A stretch of DNA of 64,000 nucleotides from Comamonas composti DSM 21721 (lineage in GTDB: Bacteria; Pseudomonadota; Gammaproteobacteria; Burkholderiales; Burkholderiaceae_C): the NCBI RefSeq assembly GCF_000429845.1, contig NZ_AUCQ01000002.1, positions 310,001 through 374,000 of the forward strand, given 5' to 3'. Below are positions 38,446 through 47,731 of this stretch, piece after piece; position 1 is the first letter of the stretch, and every line of letters starts with the position of its first letter. Under the pieces are notes generated by a model that worked only from the letters and a program-made list of their open reading frames with translations, did not search any database and was not told the DNA's origin. A program made the translations under genes and the position numbers.

Positions 38446-39171
38446 ATGGACATTGCGACCACCCCGATTCCCGACGAAGCCGCCTGGACGCCTGCCGAGT
38501 TCGAAGCCCGGCTGCGCGAGAAAGGCGCGGCCTATCACATCCACCACCCGTTCAATGTGCGCATGAATGCAGGCGGCTGCACGCCCGACGAGCTGCGCTG
38601 CTGGGTGGCCAACCGCTTTTACTACCAGGTCTGCATTCCGCGCAAGGACGCGGCCATTCTGGCCAACATGCCCGACCGCGCGCAGCGCCGCCTGTGGGTG
38701 GAGCGCATCCTGGACCACGACGGCCATGGCGACCACCAGGGCCCGAACGCCGGCGGCCTCGAAGCCTGGACCCGCCTGGGCGAAGCCGTGGGCATTGCGC
38801 GCGAGGATCTCTGGTCGCTGCAGCGCGTGGCCCCGGGCGTGCGCTTTGCCTGCGATGCCTATGTGAACTTCGCCACGCGCGCGCCCTGGCAGGAGGCCGT
38901 GTGCTCCTCGCTCACCGAGATGTTCGCGCCCCAGATCCACAAGGACAGGCTGGCCTCCTGGCCCCAGCACTACCCCTGGATCGAGGCCGGCGGCCTGACC
39001 TATTTCCGCACCCGCATACCGCTGGCCGGGCGCGATGTGGAGCACGGCCTGCGCGTGACGCTGGAGCACTTCACGACCCGCGCCGCCCAGCAGCGGGCGC
39101 TGGACATACTGCAGTTCAAGCTCGACGTCCTCTGGAACATGCTTGACGCCATAGAGAAATCCTGCCGATGA
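38446..39171 (+). CDS. pqqC: Pyrroloquinoline-quinone synthase PqqC
   Basis: The 241-residue helical oxidase catalyses the last ring closure and eight-electron oxidation to PQQ. Family landmarks are '[20 protein letters not shown]', '[20 protein letters not shown]' and '[20 protein letters not shown]', with active-site His and Arg residues. It begins 9 bases after pqqB and overlaps pqqD by an ATGA junction. Length and start are normal for the family. Confidence 0.98.
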   Translation: MDIATTPIPDEAAWTPAEFEARLREKGAAYHIHHPFNVRMNAGGCTPDELRCWVANRFYYQVCIPRKDAAILANMPDRAQRRLWVERILDHDGHGDHQGPNAGGLEAWTRLGEAVGIAREDLWSLQRVAPGVRFACDAYVNFATRAPWQEAVCSSLTEMFAPQIHKDRLASWPQHYPWIEAGGLTYFRTRIPLAGRDVEHGLRVTLEHFTTRAAQQRALDILQFKLDVLWNMLDAIEKSCR

Positions 39172-39437
39172 ATACCGCCGAAACCACCTTCATGCCCCGG
39201 CTTGCACGCGGCCTGCGCATGCAATACGAACCCGCCCAGTCGCGCTGGGTGCTGCTCTACCCGGAAGGCATGGTCCAGCTCAACGACAGCGCCGCCGAGA
39301 TCCTGCGCCGCTGCGACGGCCGCCATACTGTGGCGGCCATCGTGGACGAGCTGGAGGCGCTGTTCGAAACCCAGGGCATAGCACCGCAAGTCCAGTCCCT
39401 GATCGACGAAGGCATGCACCGTGGCTGGCTCGACTAA
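39168..39437 (+). CDS. pqqD: PqqA-binding chaperone PqqD
   Basis: The 89-residue peptide chaperone presents PqqA to the radical SAM enzyme PqqE. Landmarks are '[20 protein letters not shown]', '[20 protein letters not shown]' and a C-terminal helix. It starts inside the pqqC stop (ATGA), and its last 17 bases overlap pqqE, so the three are tightly coupled. It is a stand-alone protein here, not fused to PqqC or PqqE as in some species. Confidence 0.97.
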   Translation: MNTAETTFMPRLARGLRMQYEPAQSRWVLLYPEGMVQLNDSAAEILRRCDGRHTVAAIVDELEALFETQGIAPQVQSLIDEGMHRGWLD

Positions 39438-40566
39438 AGCCCTGCGGGCACCAGCGGCGCCGGCACCGGTGCAGATGCCCCAGCCCCTGTGGCTGCTGGC
39501 CGAGCTCACCTACCGCTGCCCGCTGCACTGCGTGTTCTGCTACAACCCCACGCGCTATGCCCGGACCGGGGCGGAGCTGAGCACCGCGCAGTGGGTGGAC
39601 GTGATGCGCCAGGCGCGCGCGCTGGGCGCCGCGCAGATCGGCTTTTCGGGCGGCGAGCCGCTGCTGCGCGACGACCTCGAAGAGCTGGTGCAGGAGGCCA
39701 GGGCTCTGGGCTATTACACCAACCTCATCACCTCGGGCGTGGGTCTGACGCCGGCGCGTGCGCGTCGCCTCAAGGACGCGGGCCTCGACCATGTGCAACT
39801 GTCCTTTCAGGACAGCACGCGCGAGCTCAACGACTTTCTGAGCCATACGCGCACCTTCGACCTCAAGCAAAAGGTCGCGCGCATCATCAAGCAGCATGAC
39901 TGGCCCATGGTGCTCAACTGCGTGCTGCACCGGCACAACCTGCCCCATGTGGACAAGATCATAGAAATGGCCCTGGAGCTGGAGGCCGAGTACCTGGAGC
40001 TGGCCAACACCCAGTACTACGGCTGGGCCTGGCTCAACCGCGACCACCTCATGCCCACACGCGAGCAGTTGCTGCAGGCCGAGGCCGTGGTCAACCGCTA
40101 CCGCGAGCAGATAGGCACGCGCTGCCGCCTGCTGTTCGTCGTGCCCGACTACTTCGAGGAGCGCCCCAAGGCCTGCATGAACGGCTGGGGCCAGGTGTTT
40201 CTCAGCATCGCCCCCGACGGCCTGGCCCTGCCCTGCCACAACGCGCGCGATCTGCCCGGGCTGCAACTGCCCAGCGTGACCGAACAGCCGCTGGCCGACA
40301 TCTGGAGCCTCAGCAGCGCCTTCAACGCCTACCGTGGCGAGGACTGGATGCAGGAGCCCTGCCGCAGCTGCGACGAGCGCCACAAGGACTTTGGCGGCTG
40401 CCGCTGCCAGGCCTTTCTGATCACGGGCAACGCCCGCGCCACCGACCCGGTCTGCGCCAAGTCGCCGCAGCACGAGAAGGTGCTGCACCTGGTGCGCAGC
40501 GCACCCGAGCGGCGCCACATCCCCATCGTCTTTCGCAGCGATATCGAATCACGCTCCATACCATGA
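39421..40566 (+). CDS. pqqE: Radical SAM enzyme PqqE
   Basis: The 381-residue radical SAM/SPASM enzyme makes the carbon-carbon bond between Glu and Tyr of PqqA. The cluster cysteines C33, C37 and C40 are in 'CPLHCVFC'. '[15 protein letters not shown]' is the SAM-binding GGEP region. Further cysteines ('[17 protein letters not shown]' and '[10 protein letters not shown]') bind the auxiliary Fe-S clusters. It begins with GTG at 39421, with GAAGG nine bases upstream, overlapping pqqD by 17 bases. The stop overlaps the next cytochrome gene by an ATGA junction. Confidence 0.97.
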   Translation: MAGSTKALRAPAAPAPVQMPQPLWLLAELTYRCPLHCVFCYNPTRYARTGAELSTAQWVDVMRQARALGAAQIGFSGGEPLLRDDLEELVQEARALGYYTNLITSGVGLTPARARRLKDAGLDHVQLSFQDSTRELNDFLSHTRTFDLKQKVARIIKQHDWPMVLNCVLHRHNLPHVDKIIEMALELEAEYLELANTQYYGWAWLNRDHLMPTREQLLQAEAVVNRYREQIGTRCRLLFVVPDYFEERPKACMNGWGQVFLSIAPDGLALPCHNARDLPGLQLPSVTEQPLADIWSLSSAFNAYRGEDWMQEPCRSCDERHKDFGGCRCQAFLITGNARATDPVCAKSPQHEKVLHLVRSAPERRHIPIVFRSDIESRSIP

Positions 40567-40919
40567 AAAAACGGCTCCACCCTGGCCTGGCGCCTGCGGC
40601 AGCGTTGTCGGGCCTGCTGCTGACGGCACCCGCACACGCGGATCACGCCCGACCTCCCGGCCTGCAGGAGGTTGCTGTGCTGGCCGCCACCTGCTTCACC
40701 TGCCACGGCACGGACGGCCGCTCGCCCGACCGCGCACCGGACTCCATTCCCAGCCTCGCGGGACGCGATGCCGGCCTGCTGCTGCAGCGCCTGCGCACCT
40801 TCAAGGCCGCAGGCCCGGGCACGGATGCGGGCGCCACCATCATGCCGCTGCTGCTGCAAGCCTATGACGACGAGCAGCTCCAGGCCCTGGCGCAGTGGTT
40901 TGCCAAGGAGAAGCCATGA
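40563..40919 (+). CDS. Small c-type cytochrome, FccA-like, coupled to pqqE
   Basis: The 118-residue periplasmic monohaem cytochrome has a signal peptide (to about residue 27), the haem site CFTCH near residue 44 and a possible axial methionine in 'GATIMPLLL'. Size and pattern resemble the cytochrome subunit of flavocytochrome c sulfide dehydrogenase. It overlaps pqqE by ATGA and the flavoprotein gene after it by another ATGA, so it is made with both. It would take electrons from the flavin subunit. Its true donor substrate is unknown. Confidence 0.88.
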   Translation: MKKRLHPGLAPAAALSGLLLTAPAHADHARPPGLQEVAVLAATCFTCHGTDGRSPDRAPDSIPSLAGRDAGLLLQRLRTFKAAGPGTDAGATIMPLLLQAYDDEQLQALAQWFAKEKP

Positions 40920-42199
40920 GCATGAACCGCTATCGGCGCGCACTGCTGGGCTCGGCCCTGTCCGGGGCCGCCGGGCTCTCCATGCCGGCCCTGGTACGTG
41001 CGGGCAACGGCGCGGCACGCGTGGTCGTGGTCGGCGGCGGCTTTGGCGGGGCCACGGCCGCACGCTATCTGCGCCGGCTCGCGCCGCAGTTGCAGGTCAC
41101 CCTGGTCGAGCCTGCGCAGCGCTTCTACACCTGCCCTTTCTCCAACCTCTATCTCGCGGGCCTGCGCAGCTGGGAAAGCATTGGTCACGGCTACGACGAG
41201 CTGCGTGCAGCAGGCGTGGAAGTCGTGCATGCGCGCGCCGAGGATGTGGATGCCGGCGCGCGCAGGCTGCGCCTGGATGGCGGCCAGACCCTGACCTGGG
41301 ACCGCCTCGTGCTCTCGCCGGGCGTGGACATGCGCTGGAACGCGCTCGAAGGCTATGACCAGGCTGCGGCCGAGCTCGCCCCCCATGCCTGGAAGGCCGG
41401 CGCCCAGACCCTGCTGCTGCGCCGGCAGATGCAGGCCATGAAGGACGGCGGCACCTTTGTGATGGTGATTCCCGACAACCCGTTTCGCTGCCCGCCCGGC
41501 CCCTACGAGCGCGCGGCCATGGTGGCCCACTACTTCAAGCAGCACAAGCCGCGCAGCAAGATCCTGCTGCTCGACGCCAAGGAGAACTTCTCCAAGAAAG
41601 CCCTGTTCCTCCAGGGCTGGAAGGCCTTGTACGGCGACATGATCGAATGGCTGGGCGTCTCGCGCGACGGCCAGGCCGTGCGCGTGGATGCGCGCAGGCG
41701 CGAGGTCGAGACCGTGTTCGGCGCCCTGCACCAGGCCGATGTGCTCAACGTGATCCCGCCGCAGAAGGCCGGCCTCATCGCCGAGCGCGCAGGCGTGACC
41801 GACGCCAGCGGCTGGGCCCCCGTCAAGGGCGAGAACTTCGAGTCCACCCAGGTCCCAGGCATCCATGTGCTCGGCGATGCAAGCTTTGCGGGCCCCATGC
41901 CCAAATCGGGCTTTGCGGCCAACAACCAGGGCAAGATGGCCGCCGTGGCCATTGCCGCCGAGCTTTCAGGCCAGACCGTCCCCGCAGCCTCTTACGCCAA
42001 CACCTGCTACAGCCTCATAGGCCCGGGCTACGGCATCTCGGTGGCCGGCATCTACAAGGCCGAGCAGGGCCGCCTCATCGACGTACCCGGCACGGTGGGC
42101 ATCAGCCCCATGGAAGGCGACGCCGCCTTTCGCGCAGCCGAGGCGCGCTATGGCGCAGCCTGGTATGCAGCGATCAGCGAGGAGATCTGGGGGCGCTGA
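40916..42199 (+). CDS. Flavocytochrome c sulfide dehydrogenase-like flavoprotein (FccB-like)
   Basis: The 427-residue FAD protein has a twin-arginine-like leader ('NRYRRALLGSALSGAAGLS'), the dinucleotide motif 'VVVVGGGFGGATAARYLRR' and the FCSD features 'YTCPFSNLYLAG', 'PDNPFRCPPGPYERAAMVAH' and 'ANTCYSLIGPGYGISVAGIY'. The latter two hold the candidate redox-active cysteines. 'HVLGDASFAGPMPKSGFAAN' is the second FAD contact. FCSD oxidises sulfide; in a PQQ operon the natural donor may differ. GGAG precedes the ATG, which overlaps the cytochrome stop. A Fur-box-like site and ECF sigma gene follow. Confidence 0.88.
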   Translation: MSMNRYRRALLGSALSGAAGLSMPALVRAGNGAARVVVVGGGFGGATAARYLRRLAPQLQVTLVEPAQRFYTCPFSNLYLAGLRSWESIGHGYDELRAAGVEVVHARAEDVDAGARRLRLDGGQTLTWDRLVLSPGVDMRWNALEGYDQAAAELAPHAWKAGAQTLLLRRQMQAMKDGGTFVMVIPDNPFRCPPGPYERAAMVAHYFKQHKPRSKILLLDAKENFSKKALFLQGWKALYGDMIEWLGVSRDGQAVRVDARRREVETVFGALHQADVLNVIPPQKAGLIAERAGVTDASGWAPVKGENFESTQVPGIHVLGDASFAGPMPKSGFAANNQGKMAAVAIAAELSGQTVPAASYANTCYSLIGPGYGISVAGIYKAEQGRLIDVPGTVGISPMEGDAAFRAAEARYGAAWYAAISEEIWGR

Positions 42200-42241
42200 G
42201 CATCTCTTGCCGATGATCCCGGCTGCCGGGGATGTGAATAC

Positions 42242-42261
42242 AATAAGAATCGTTCTCATTT
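42242..42261 (+). promoter_or_regulatory. Fur-box-like site upstream of the ECF sigma gene
   Basis: AATAAGAATCGTTCTCATTT is a near-palindrome close to the TGAGAATnATTCTCA core recognised by the iron regulator Fur. It lies 38 bases before the sigma-factor start, so iron-controlled expression is expected. Confidence 0.75.
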
Positions 42262-42298
42262 TGTTCATCCCCTTGTTCCCGCACCGGGCAGGTTCTGC

Positions 42299-42823
42299 AT
42301 GTCCTTCAGCGACACCACCCTCAAGCTCCATACGCTGTACAGCGACCACCACGGCTGGCTGCAAAGCTGGCTGCGCCGGCGCCTTGGTCATGCGGGTGAC
42401 GCAGCCGACCTTGCGCACGACACGTTTTTGCGCATTCTCCTCACGGGACGCACACCAGAGGCCGGGCAGTCGCGCGCTCACCTGACCCAGGTCGCCAAAG
42501 GCCTGGTGATCGACCTTCACCGCCGCCGGCTGGTGGAGGCCGCGTATCTGGAGGCCCTGGCTCACCTGTCCCAGGCACAGGCTCCCTCGGCCGAGCAGCG
42601 TGCCTTGGTCATCGAGGATCTGCTGCTGGTGGACCGCGTGCTCGCCGCCTTGCCCGCCAAGGTGCGCGAAGTGTTCCTGCTGTCGCAGATCGACGGACTG
42701 ACATACACCCAGATTGCCGAGGCCATGGGCATTTCGTTCGGCACGGTGCGCAAATACATGCTGCGCACAACCCAGGCACTGCACGCGGCGATGCAGGCCG
42801 CGGAAGGCGTGCACGCACCATGA
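42299..42823 (+). CDS. FecI-type ECF sigma factor
   Basis: The 174-residue extracytoplasmic-function sigma factor has region 2 ('DAADLAHDTFLRILLTGRTP', 'HLTQVAKGLVIDLHRRRL') and region 4 ('LPAKVREVFLLSQIDGLTYT', 'QIAEAMGISFGTVRKYM'). It would direct transcription of the siderophore receptor gene downstream when the receptor signals through FecR. A Fur-box-like site precedes it, and its stop overlaps fecR by ATGA. Confidence 0.93.
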   Translation: MSFSDTTLKLHTLYSDHHGWLQSWLRRRLGHAGDAADLAHDTFLRILLTGRTPEAGQSRAHLTQVAKGLVIDLHRRRLVEAAYLEALAHLSQAQAPSAEQRALVIEDLLLVDRVLAALPAKVREVFLLSQIDGLTYTQIAEAMGISFGTVRKYMLRTTQALHAAMQAAEGVHAP

Positions 42824-43830
42824 GTACCGTGCGTGCTGCACCGGCCATGGAGCCTGCCAGCGTTGCCGAGCAGTTGATACAGCAGGCCCTCGAATGGCAG
42901 GTGACATTCTGGTCGGGCGAGGTCACGGAGCATGAGCGTGCGGCCTTCGAGCACTGGCTGACGCAGGATGCCGAGCATGCGCGCGCCTGGAGCCAGGTGC
43001 AGCGTACCGGGGAGCGCGTGCGCTCGCTGGGCAACCCCGCCTCAGGCAATGCCCTGCGTGCAACAGGCGCAGCCCGGCAGGCCACGACCCGGCGCACGCT
43101 GCTGCGGGCCGTGGGGCTGTTCGCGGGTGCTGGGGCAGCCGCCTACGCGGTACGCAGCACGCCCACGGTCCAATCAATGCTGGCCGAACACCGTACGGGC
43201 CGGGGAGAGCGCCGGGACCTGTTGCTGCCTGACGGAACACGGCTGGTGCTCAACACGGATAGCGCCATCGACCTGCGCTTCACGACGCAGGCACGCGAGG
43301 TACAGCTGCTGGCCGGCGAGGTATTCATCGCAACGGCGCCGGATCCACAGAGAGCCGGGGGGCTTGCGTCCCGGCCGTTCACCGTCCACACCCGGCATGG
43401 CACCGTGCAGGCCATAGGCACGCGGTTCACGGTGCAGCAGGCCGAGGGGCGCTCGCAGGTGTCCGTGGAGCAAGGCGCGGTGCTGGTCCGCCCGGGCCTG
43501 GCCGGCGTGCAGCAGAGGCGGCTCGAAGCCGGACAGCGCGTGTGGTTCTCGGAGACGGAAATGGACTCTCCGCTTGCAGCCAGGGCGGACGACGCGGCCT
43601 GGACGCGTGGGCTGCTGGTCGCCGAGCGCATGCGGCTGCAGGACTTTCTGGCCGAGCTGGCGCGCTATCGCAGCGGTCTGCTGCGGTGCGCCCCGGCAGT
43701 GCGCGATCTTGTGGTCTCTGGCGTCTACCCGCTGGACGATACGGATCTGGCCCTGGCGACCCTGGCCCAGGCGCTGCCGGTACGCATCGACAGCCTGACA
43801 CGCTACTGGGTCACGGTAAACGCACGGTGA
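42820..43830 (+). CDS. FecR-type anti-sigma/signal-transduction protein
   Basis: The 336-residue inner-membrane protein has a cytoplasmic N-terminal domain ('TFWSGEVTEHERAAFEHWLT', 'DAEHARAWSQVQRTGERV') that holds the sigma factor, and one membrane helix around residues 90-105. Its periplasmic FecR domain reads 'LLLPDGTRLVLNTDSAIDLR' and 'FTVHTRHGTVQAIGTRFTV', and a C-terminal part contacts the receptor's signalling domain. It is coupled to the sigma gene by ATGA. The DGT motif and length are normal. Confidence 0.93.
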   Translation: MSTVRAAPAMEPASVAEQLIQQALEWQVTFWSGEVTEHERAAFEHWLTQDAEHARAWSQVQRTGERVRSLGNPASGNALRATGAARQATTRRTLLRAVGLFAGAGAAAYAVRSTPTVQSMLAEHRTGRGERRDLLLPDGTRLVLNTDSAIDLRFTTQAREVQLLAGEVFIATAPDPQRAGGLASRPFTVHTRHGTVQAIGTRFTVQQAEGRSQVSVEQGAVLVRPGLAGVQQRRLEAGQRVWFSETEMDSPLAARADDAAWTRGLLVAERMRLQDFLAELARYRSGLLRCAPAVRDLVVSGVYPLDDTDLALATLAQALPVRIDSLTRYWVTVNAR

Positions 43831-43982
43831 ACGCTTGCCCAGGCTGAAGCCAGCTCGGGGAAGGCCTTATCGGACGAACTATTTTTTCGCTTGCCGTAGC
43901 ACTTTTTCCATTTCATCCGGGATAGCAGGTTAGGGCCTCATGCAGGTATGAGGCTGCCGCAAAGCCACTGGAAAGGAAGAAC
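43831..43982. promoter_or_regulatory. Leader of the siderophore receptor gene with a hairpin
   Basis: The gap contains GCCTCAT and ATGAGGC around a 6-base loop (near 43934-43953), and GGAAAGGAAG just before the ATG. A promoter for the FecI-type sigma factor is expected here but I could not define it. Confidence 0.4.
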
Positions 43983-46490
43983 ATGCATACGCGCAACTGC
44001 AGCGAACCCTGTCGTCCGCTTGGACTCCCCGCCGCCTTCTCACGCTCGCCACTGGCGTACGCAGCGCTGCTGATCTGTCTGGCAGCAGCCACCGTGGCGG
44101 TTGCGCCGGCGGCACGGGCCCAGACAGCGGGCCGCGCGGCGGCGCAGATGCGGCATGAGATTCCAGCAGGCACACTGGACCAGGCACTCAACCGCTTTGC
44201 AGCCACCGCAGGCATTACGCTGTCGATCGATGCAGCGCTCACAGCCGGCAAGCTCAGCCAGGGCTTGTCGGGAAACTTCGGCGTGCGTGGAGGCCTGCTC
44301 TTGCTGCTGGCGGGCTCGGGGCTGGAGGCTGCGGCAACCGCAAGCGGCGGCTATGTTCTGCGCACTGCACAACTGCAGCCATCGGGCAGCGATGGAACAC
44401 TGCAGACCTTGACGGTGACGGCGCGCAGCGAAGCCGAGACCGAGCTCCCTCGGGCCTATGCGGGCGGGCAGGTCGCACGCGGCAGCCGGATGGGCCTGCT
44501 GGGCAACCAGGACGTGATGGACACGCCCTTCAACATGACCAGCTACACCAGCGAGCTGATGCAAAGCCAGCAGTCGGCCACGCTGGCCGATGTGCTGGAC
44601 AACGACCCGGCCGTGCGCATGAGCTCGCGCGGGCGCAATACGAGCGTGGGTGGCGGGGACAACTTCTTTCTGCGCGGCTTTGGGCTGGGCAACCGCGACA
44701 TTTCACTCAATGGCCTGTATGGCGTGCTGCCCTATGGGACGCTGTCCCTGGAGACGGTTGAACGTGTCGAGGTGCTGAAAGGACCGAGTGCCTTGCTCAT
44801 GGGCATGGCCCCCAGCGGCGGTGTGGGCGGATCCATCAACGTGGTGCCCAAGCGCGCCACCGACATGCCCATCACGCGCCTGACGGCAAGCTACGCCTCC
44901 GATTCGCTGTGGGGCACTCACCTGGACGTGGGCCGACGCTTTGGCGAGCTCAACCAGTTCGGCGTACGGGCCAACGGTGTCTATCGCAGCGGGGATACGG
45001 CCACCGCAGGCCAGCACGTCAGCCTGGGAGCCGCCTCCGTGGGGCTCGACTATCGTGGCGAGCGGCTGCGAGCCTCGCTGGACCTGGGCTATCAGTCCGA
45101 TGATGCGCGGGCAGCATCCGTGGGCTACCGGCTGGCGCCCACCCTCACCGCCATCCCGACCGCCCCCAGAACCGGCGCCCGCTTTGCGCAGGACTGGGAG
45201 CGCCGCAAGTACGTGGACGACTACCAGGTTGTGCAGGCGGAGTTCGACGTTTCGTCCTCGCTGATGGTCTACGGCGCAGCGGGTCTGCGCGACCACAGAC
45301 ACACCAACTACCGTAGCGAATCGCGCATCCTCAATGCCGCAGGCGATCTGTCGTCCTCGCCTGTCAGCTACCCGGAAACCTCGAAGTCCAGATCGGCCCT
45401 GGCAGGCGCCCGGATCAAGTTCGACGCGCTGAACGCGCGGCATGAAGTCAACCTCGCCGCATCTTCCCTGAACACCCAGGCCGGTTACGGTTTTGCGCAA
45501 TGGGCGGGCTTTGGCTCTAACCTCTATCGTCCGGCCATCGTGGCGGACCCGATGCAGACCGGCGCTCCCTTCGCAGGTTTCCTCGACACCCGCGAAGCCT
45601 CGCAAACGCGGCTGTCTTCGGTCGGCATCTCCAACAGCATGTCCTGGAACGACGATGCGCTACGCCTCATTCTCGGCGTGCGCCGCCAGAAGATCAGCAC
45701 GGATAACTACGCCGCGACCGCGCCCGTGAATCCGCGCATCTCCGGCTATGAAAGCGCGGTCAATTCGCCTGCGGTCGGCCTGGTGGTCAAGCCCTGGGAC
45801 CAGGCGTCCCTGTATGCCAACTACATCGAGGGCCTGAGCGCCGGCTCCACGGCGCCCGCTGACGCCGAGAACAGCGGCGAGGTCTTTCCCCCCGTGAAGA
45901 CCAAGCAAAAGGAGCTGGGGCTCAAAGTGGACTGGGGTCGAATGCTGACCACCGTATCGCTGTTCGAGATCAAGCAGCCCAACGCGATCACCGTGCCCGG
46001 CAGCACGCCACAGGCCTACCGCTATGTGATGGATGGCGAACAGCGCAACCGGGGGCTGGAGTTCAGCGCCTTGGGCGAACTGGTTCGCGGCGTGCGGCTA
46101 CTGGGCGGCATGACCTATCTGCAGGCCAAACAGGCGCGCACGCAGGGCGGTGCCAACGATGGCAAGGACGCCATCGTGGCCCCGCGCTGGATCGCCAACG
46201 CCGGCCTGGAGTGGGATGCCCCGTTCCTGCCCGGCCTGACGCTGACCACGCGCCTGCTGTCCACAGGCAAGCAATATGTGAATGCCGCCAACACCCTGAG
46301 GCTGTCCGGCTGGACGCGCTGGGACCTCGGCGCACGCTACCAGACGCGGGCACTGGGGCTGCCTCTCACGCTGCGCGCGAACCTGCTGAATGCGGCGGAC
46401 CGCAGCTACTGGGAAGGCAGTGCGGGCTCCGGCGGCATCGTGCTGTCGGCACCACGCACTTTGAATCTCTCCGCAACCTTCGACTTCTGA
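43983..46490 (+). CDS. TonB-dependent ferric-siderophore receptor with signalling (STN) domain
   Basis: The 835-residue outer-membrane receptor has a long signal peptide (to about residue 47) and a secretin/TonB N-terminal signalling domain ('PAGTLDQALNRFAATAGITL' with 'SIDAALTAGKLSQGLSGNF'). The plug follows ('RSEAETELPRAYAGGQVARG', 'FFLRGFGLGNRDISLNG', 'LKGPSALLMGMAPSGGVGGS') and then a barrel ending in 'NLSATFDF'. The STN domain fits regulation through the adjacent FecR and sigma factor. The siderophore is unknown; the overall look resembles hydroxamate and catecholate transducers. GGAAAGGAAG precedes the ATG. Confidence 0.93.
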   Translation: MHTRNCSEPCRPLGLPAAFSRSPLAYAALLICLAAATVAVAPAARAQTAGRAAAQMRHEIPAGTLDQALNRFAATAGITLSIDAALTAGKLSQGLSGNFGVRGGLLLLLAGSGLEAAATASGGYVLRTAQLQPSGSDGTLQTLTVTARSEAETELPRAYAGGQVARGSRMGLLGNQDVMDTPFNMTSYTSELMQSQQSATLADVLDNDPAVRMSSRGRNTSVGGGDNFFLRGFGLGNRDISLNGLYGVLPYGTLSLETVERVEVLKGPSALLMGMAPSGGVGGSINVVPKRATDMPITRLTASYASDSLWGTHLDVGRRFGELNQFGVRANGVYRSGDTATAGQHVSLGAASVGLDYRGERLRASLDLGYQSDDARAASVGYRLAPTLTAIPTAPRTGARFAQDWERRKYVDDYQVVQAEFDVSSSLMVYGAAGLRDHRHTNYRSESRILNAAGDLSSSPVSYPETSKSRSALAGARIKFDALNARHEVNLAASSLNTQAGYGFAQWAGFGSNLYRPAIVADPMQTGAPFAGFLDTREASQTRLSSVGISNSMSWNDDALRLILGVRRQKISTDNYAATAPVNPRISGYESAVNSPAVGLVVKPWDQASLYANYIEGLSAGSTAPADAENSGEVFPPVKTKQKELGLKVDWGRMLTTVSLFEIKQPNAITVPGSTPQAYRYVMDGEQRNRGLEFSALGELVRGVRLLGGMTYLQAKQARTQGGANDGKDAIVAPRWIANAGLEWDAPFLPGLTLTTRLLSTGKQYVNAANTLRLSGWTRWDLGARYQTRALGLPLTLRANLLNAADRSYWEGSAGSGGIVLSAPRTLNLSATFDF

Positions 46491-46497
46491 GCCAGGC

Positions 46498-47715
46498 GTG
46501 CACTTACGGTCGGTGATCGTGCGGCTGCACCGCTGGGTCGGGCTGGTGACTGCGGGTTTTCTGCTGATCGCAGGCCTCACCGGCGCGCTGCTGGCCTGGT
46601 ATGAAGAGCTCGATGCCTGGTTCGCGCCACAGCTGCTGACGGCCCACCCGTCCGCCGATGCCGCGCAGGCGCTGGCTCCGCTGGAGCTGCGCGCGCGGGT
46701 GGCACGCGCATATCCGCAGCGCCAGGTCAACCATGTGTCGCTGAGCCAGCCCCCGGGCAGATCGGCCGTGTTCTTCGTCACGCCTCAGCCCGGCGACGCC
46801 ACCCGCCCTGCATCGCCGGTGATGCAGGTGCTGGTGCAGCCCTATACGGGCCAGGTGCTGGGCGAGCGCGTGCTCGGGCAGGCCGCGCGCGGCGGCCAGT
46901 ACCTCATGCCCTTCATCTATCGCCTGCACCATTCGCTGGCGCTGGATCTGGCGGGCACGCTGGCACTGGGCGCCGTGGCGCTACTGTGGACGCTGGATTG
47001 CTTTCTCGGGCTGTGGCTGACCCTGCCAGCCGCCCCGGCCAGGCGGCTGCGTGCCGACGGCACGAGAGGCAAGTCCTGGCTTCGGCGCTGGCAGCCTTCG
47101 TGGCAGCTGCGCTGGCAGGGCGGCAGCTACAAGCTCGGCTTCGACCTGCACCGGGCCGGCGGCCTCTGGATCTGGGCCATGCTGTTCGTCTTCGCGTGGA
47201 GCAGCGTGGCCTTCAACCTCAGGCCCGCATACGACGCGGCCATGGCCCGTGCCGGTCTGTCGCAGCAGGCCGGCACACGCTCCTTGCCAGTCCTGGCCGC
47301 ACCCAGGGAGCAGCCTGGCCTGAGCTGGCAGCAGGCACTGGAGAACGGGCGGCAGCTGATGGCCCGGCAGGCCTTGTTGCAGGGCTTCTCCGTGCAGCGC
47401 GAAGACCTGCTGTATTACGACGCGCAGCGCGCACTGTTCAGCTACTACGTGCGCAGCAGCCTGGACGTGCGCGATCGCGTGGGTCGCACCCGCGTCACCT
47501 TCGATGCCGACACCGGCGAGCTGCGCCAGGCCTGGTTCCCCACAGGGGCCGCCAACGGCGACACCATTACCAGCTGGCTGGCCGGTCTGCACATGGCAGC
47601 CTTCTGGGGCTGGCCGCTGCAAGCCGCCATCACTCTGATGGGCCTGATGGTCGCCATGCTGAGTGCGACAGGCATCCTGATCTGGCGGCGCAAGCGATCC
47701 AGGGCCGGCCGCTAA
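46498..47715 (+). CDS. PepSY-domain membrane protein (ferric-siderophore reductase-like)
   Basis: The 405-residue inner-membrane protein opens with 'VRLHRWVGLVTAGFLLIAGL', the PepSY-associated helix with a conserved histidine-tryptophan. More helices follow near residues 150-180, 220-240 and 365-395, with the late pair 'WLAGLHMAAFWGWPLQAAIT'. Periplasmic PepSY segments lie between. Relatives beside siderophore receptors (FoxB-like) are thought to reduce or release iron from siderophores. It begins with GTG eight bases after the receptor stop, so it is part of the same operon. It converges on the small cytochrome cluster. Confidence 0.87.
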   Translation: MHLRSVIVRLHRWVGLVTAGFLLIAGLTGALLAWYEELDAWFAPQLLTAHPSADAAQALAPLELRARVARAYPQRQVNHVSLSQPPGRSAVFFVTPQPGDATRPASPVMQVLVQPYTGQVLGERVLGQAARGGQYLMPFIYRLHHSLALDLAGTLALGAVALLWTLDCFLGLWLTLPAAPARRLRADGTRGKSWLRRWQPSWQLRWQGGSYKLGFDLHRAGGLWIWAMLFVFAWSSVAFNLRPAYDAAMARAGLSQQAGTRSLPVLAAPREQPGLSWQQALENGRQLMARQALLQGFSVQREDLLYYDAQRALFSYYVRSSLDVRDRVGRTRVTFDADTGELRQAWFPTGAANGDTITSWLAGLHMAAFWGWPLQAAITLMGLMVAMLSATGILIWRRKRSRAGR

Positions 47716-47731
47716 ACCGCCCCGTACGGCA

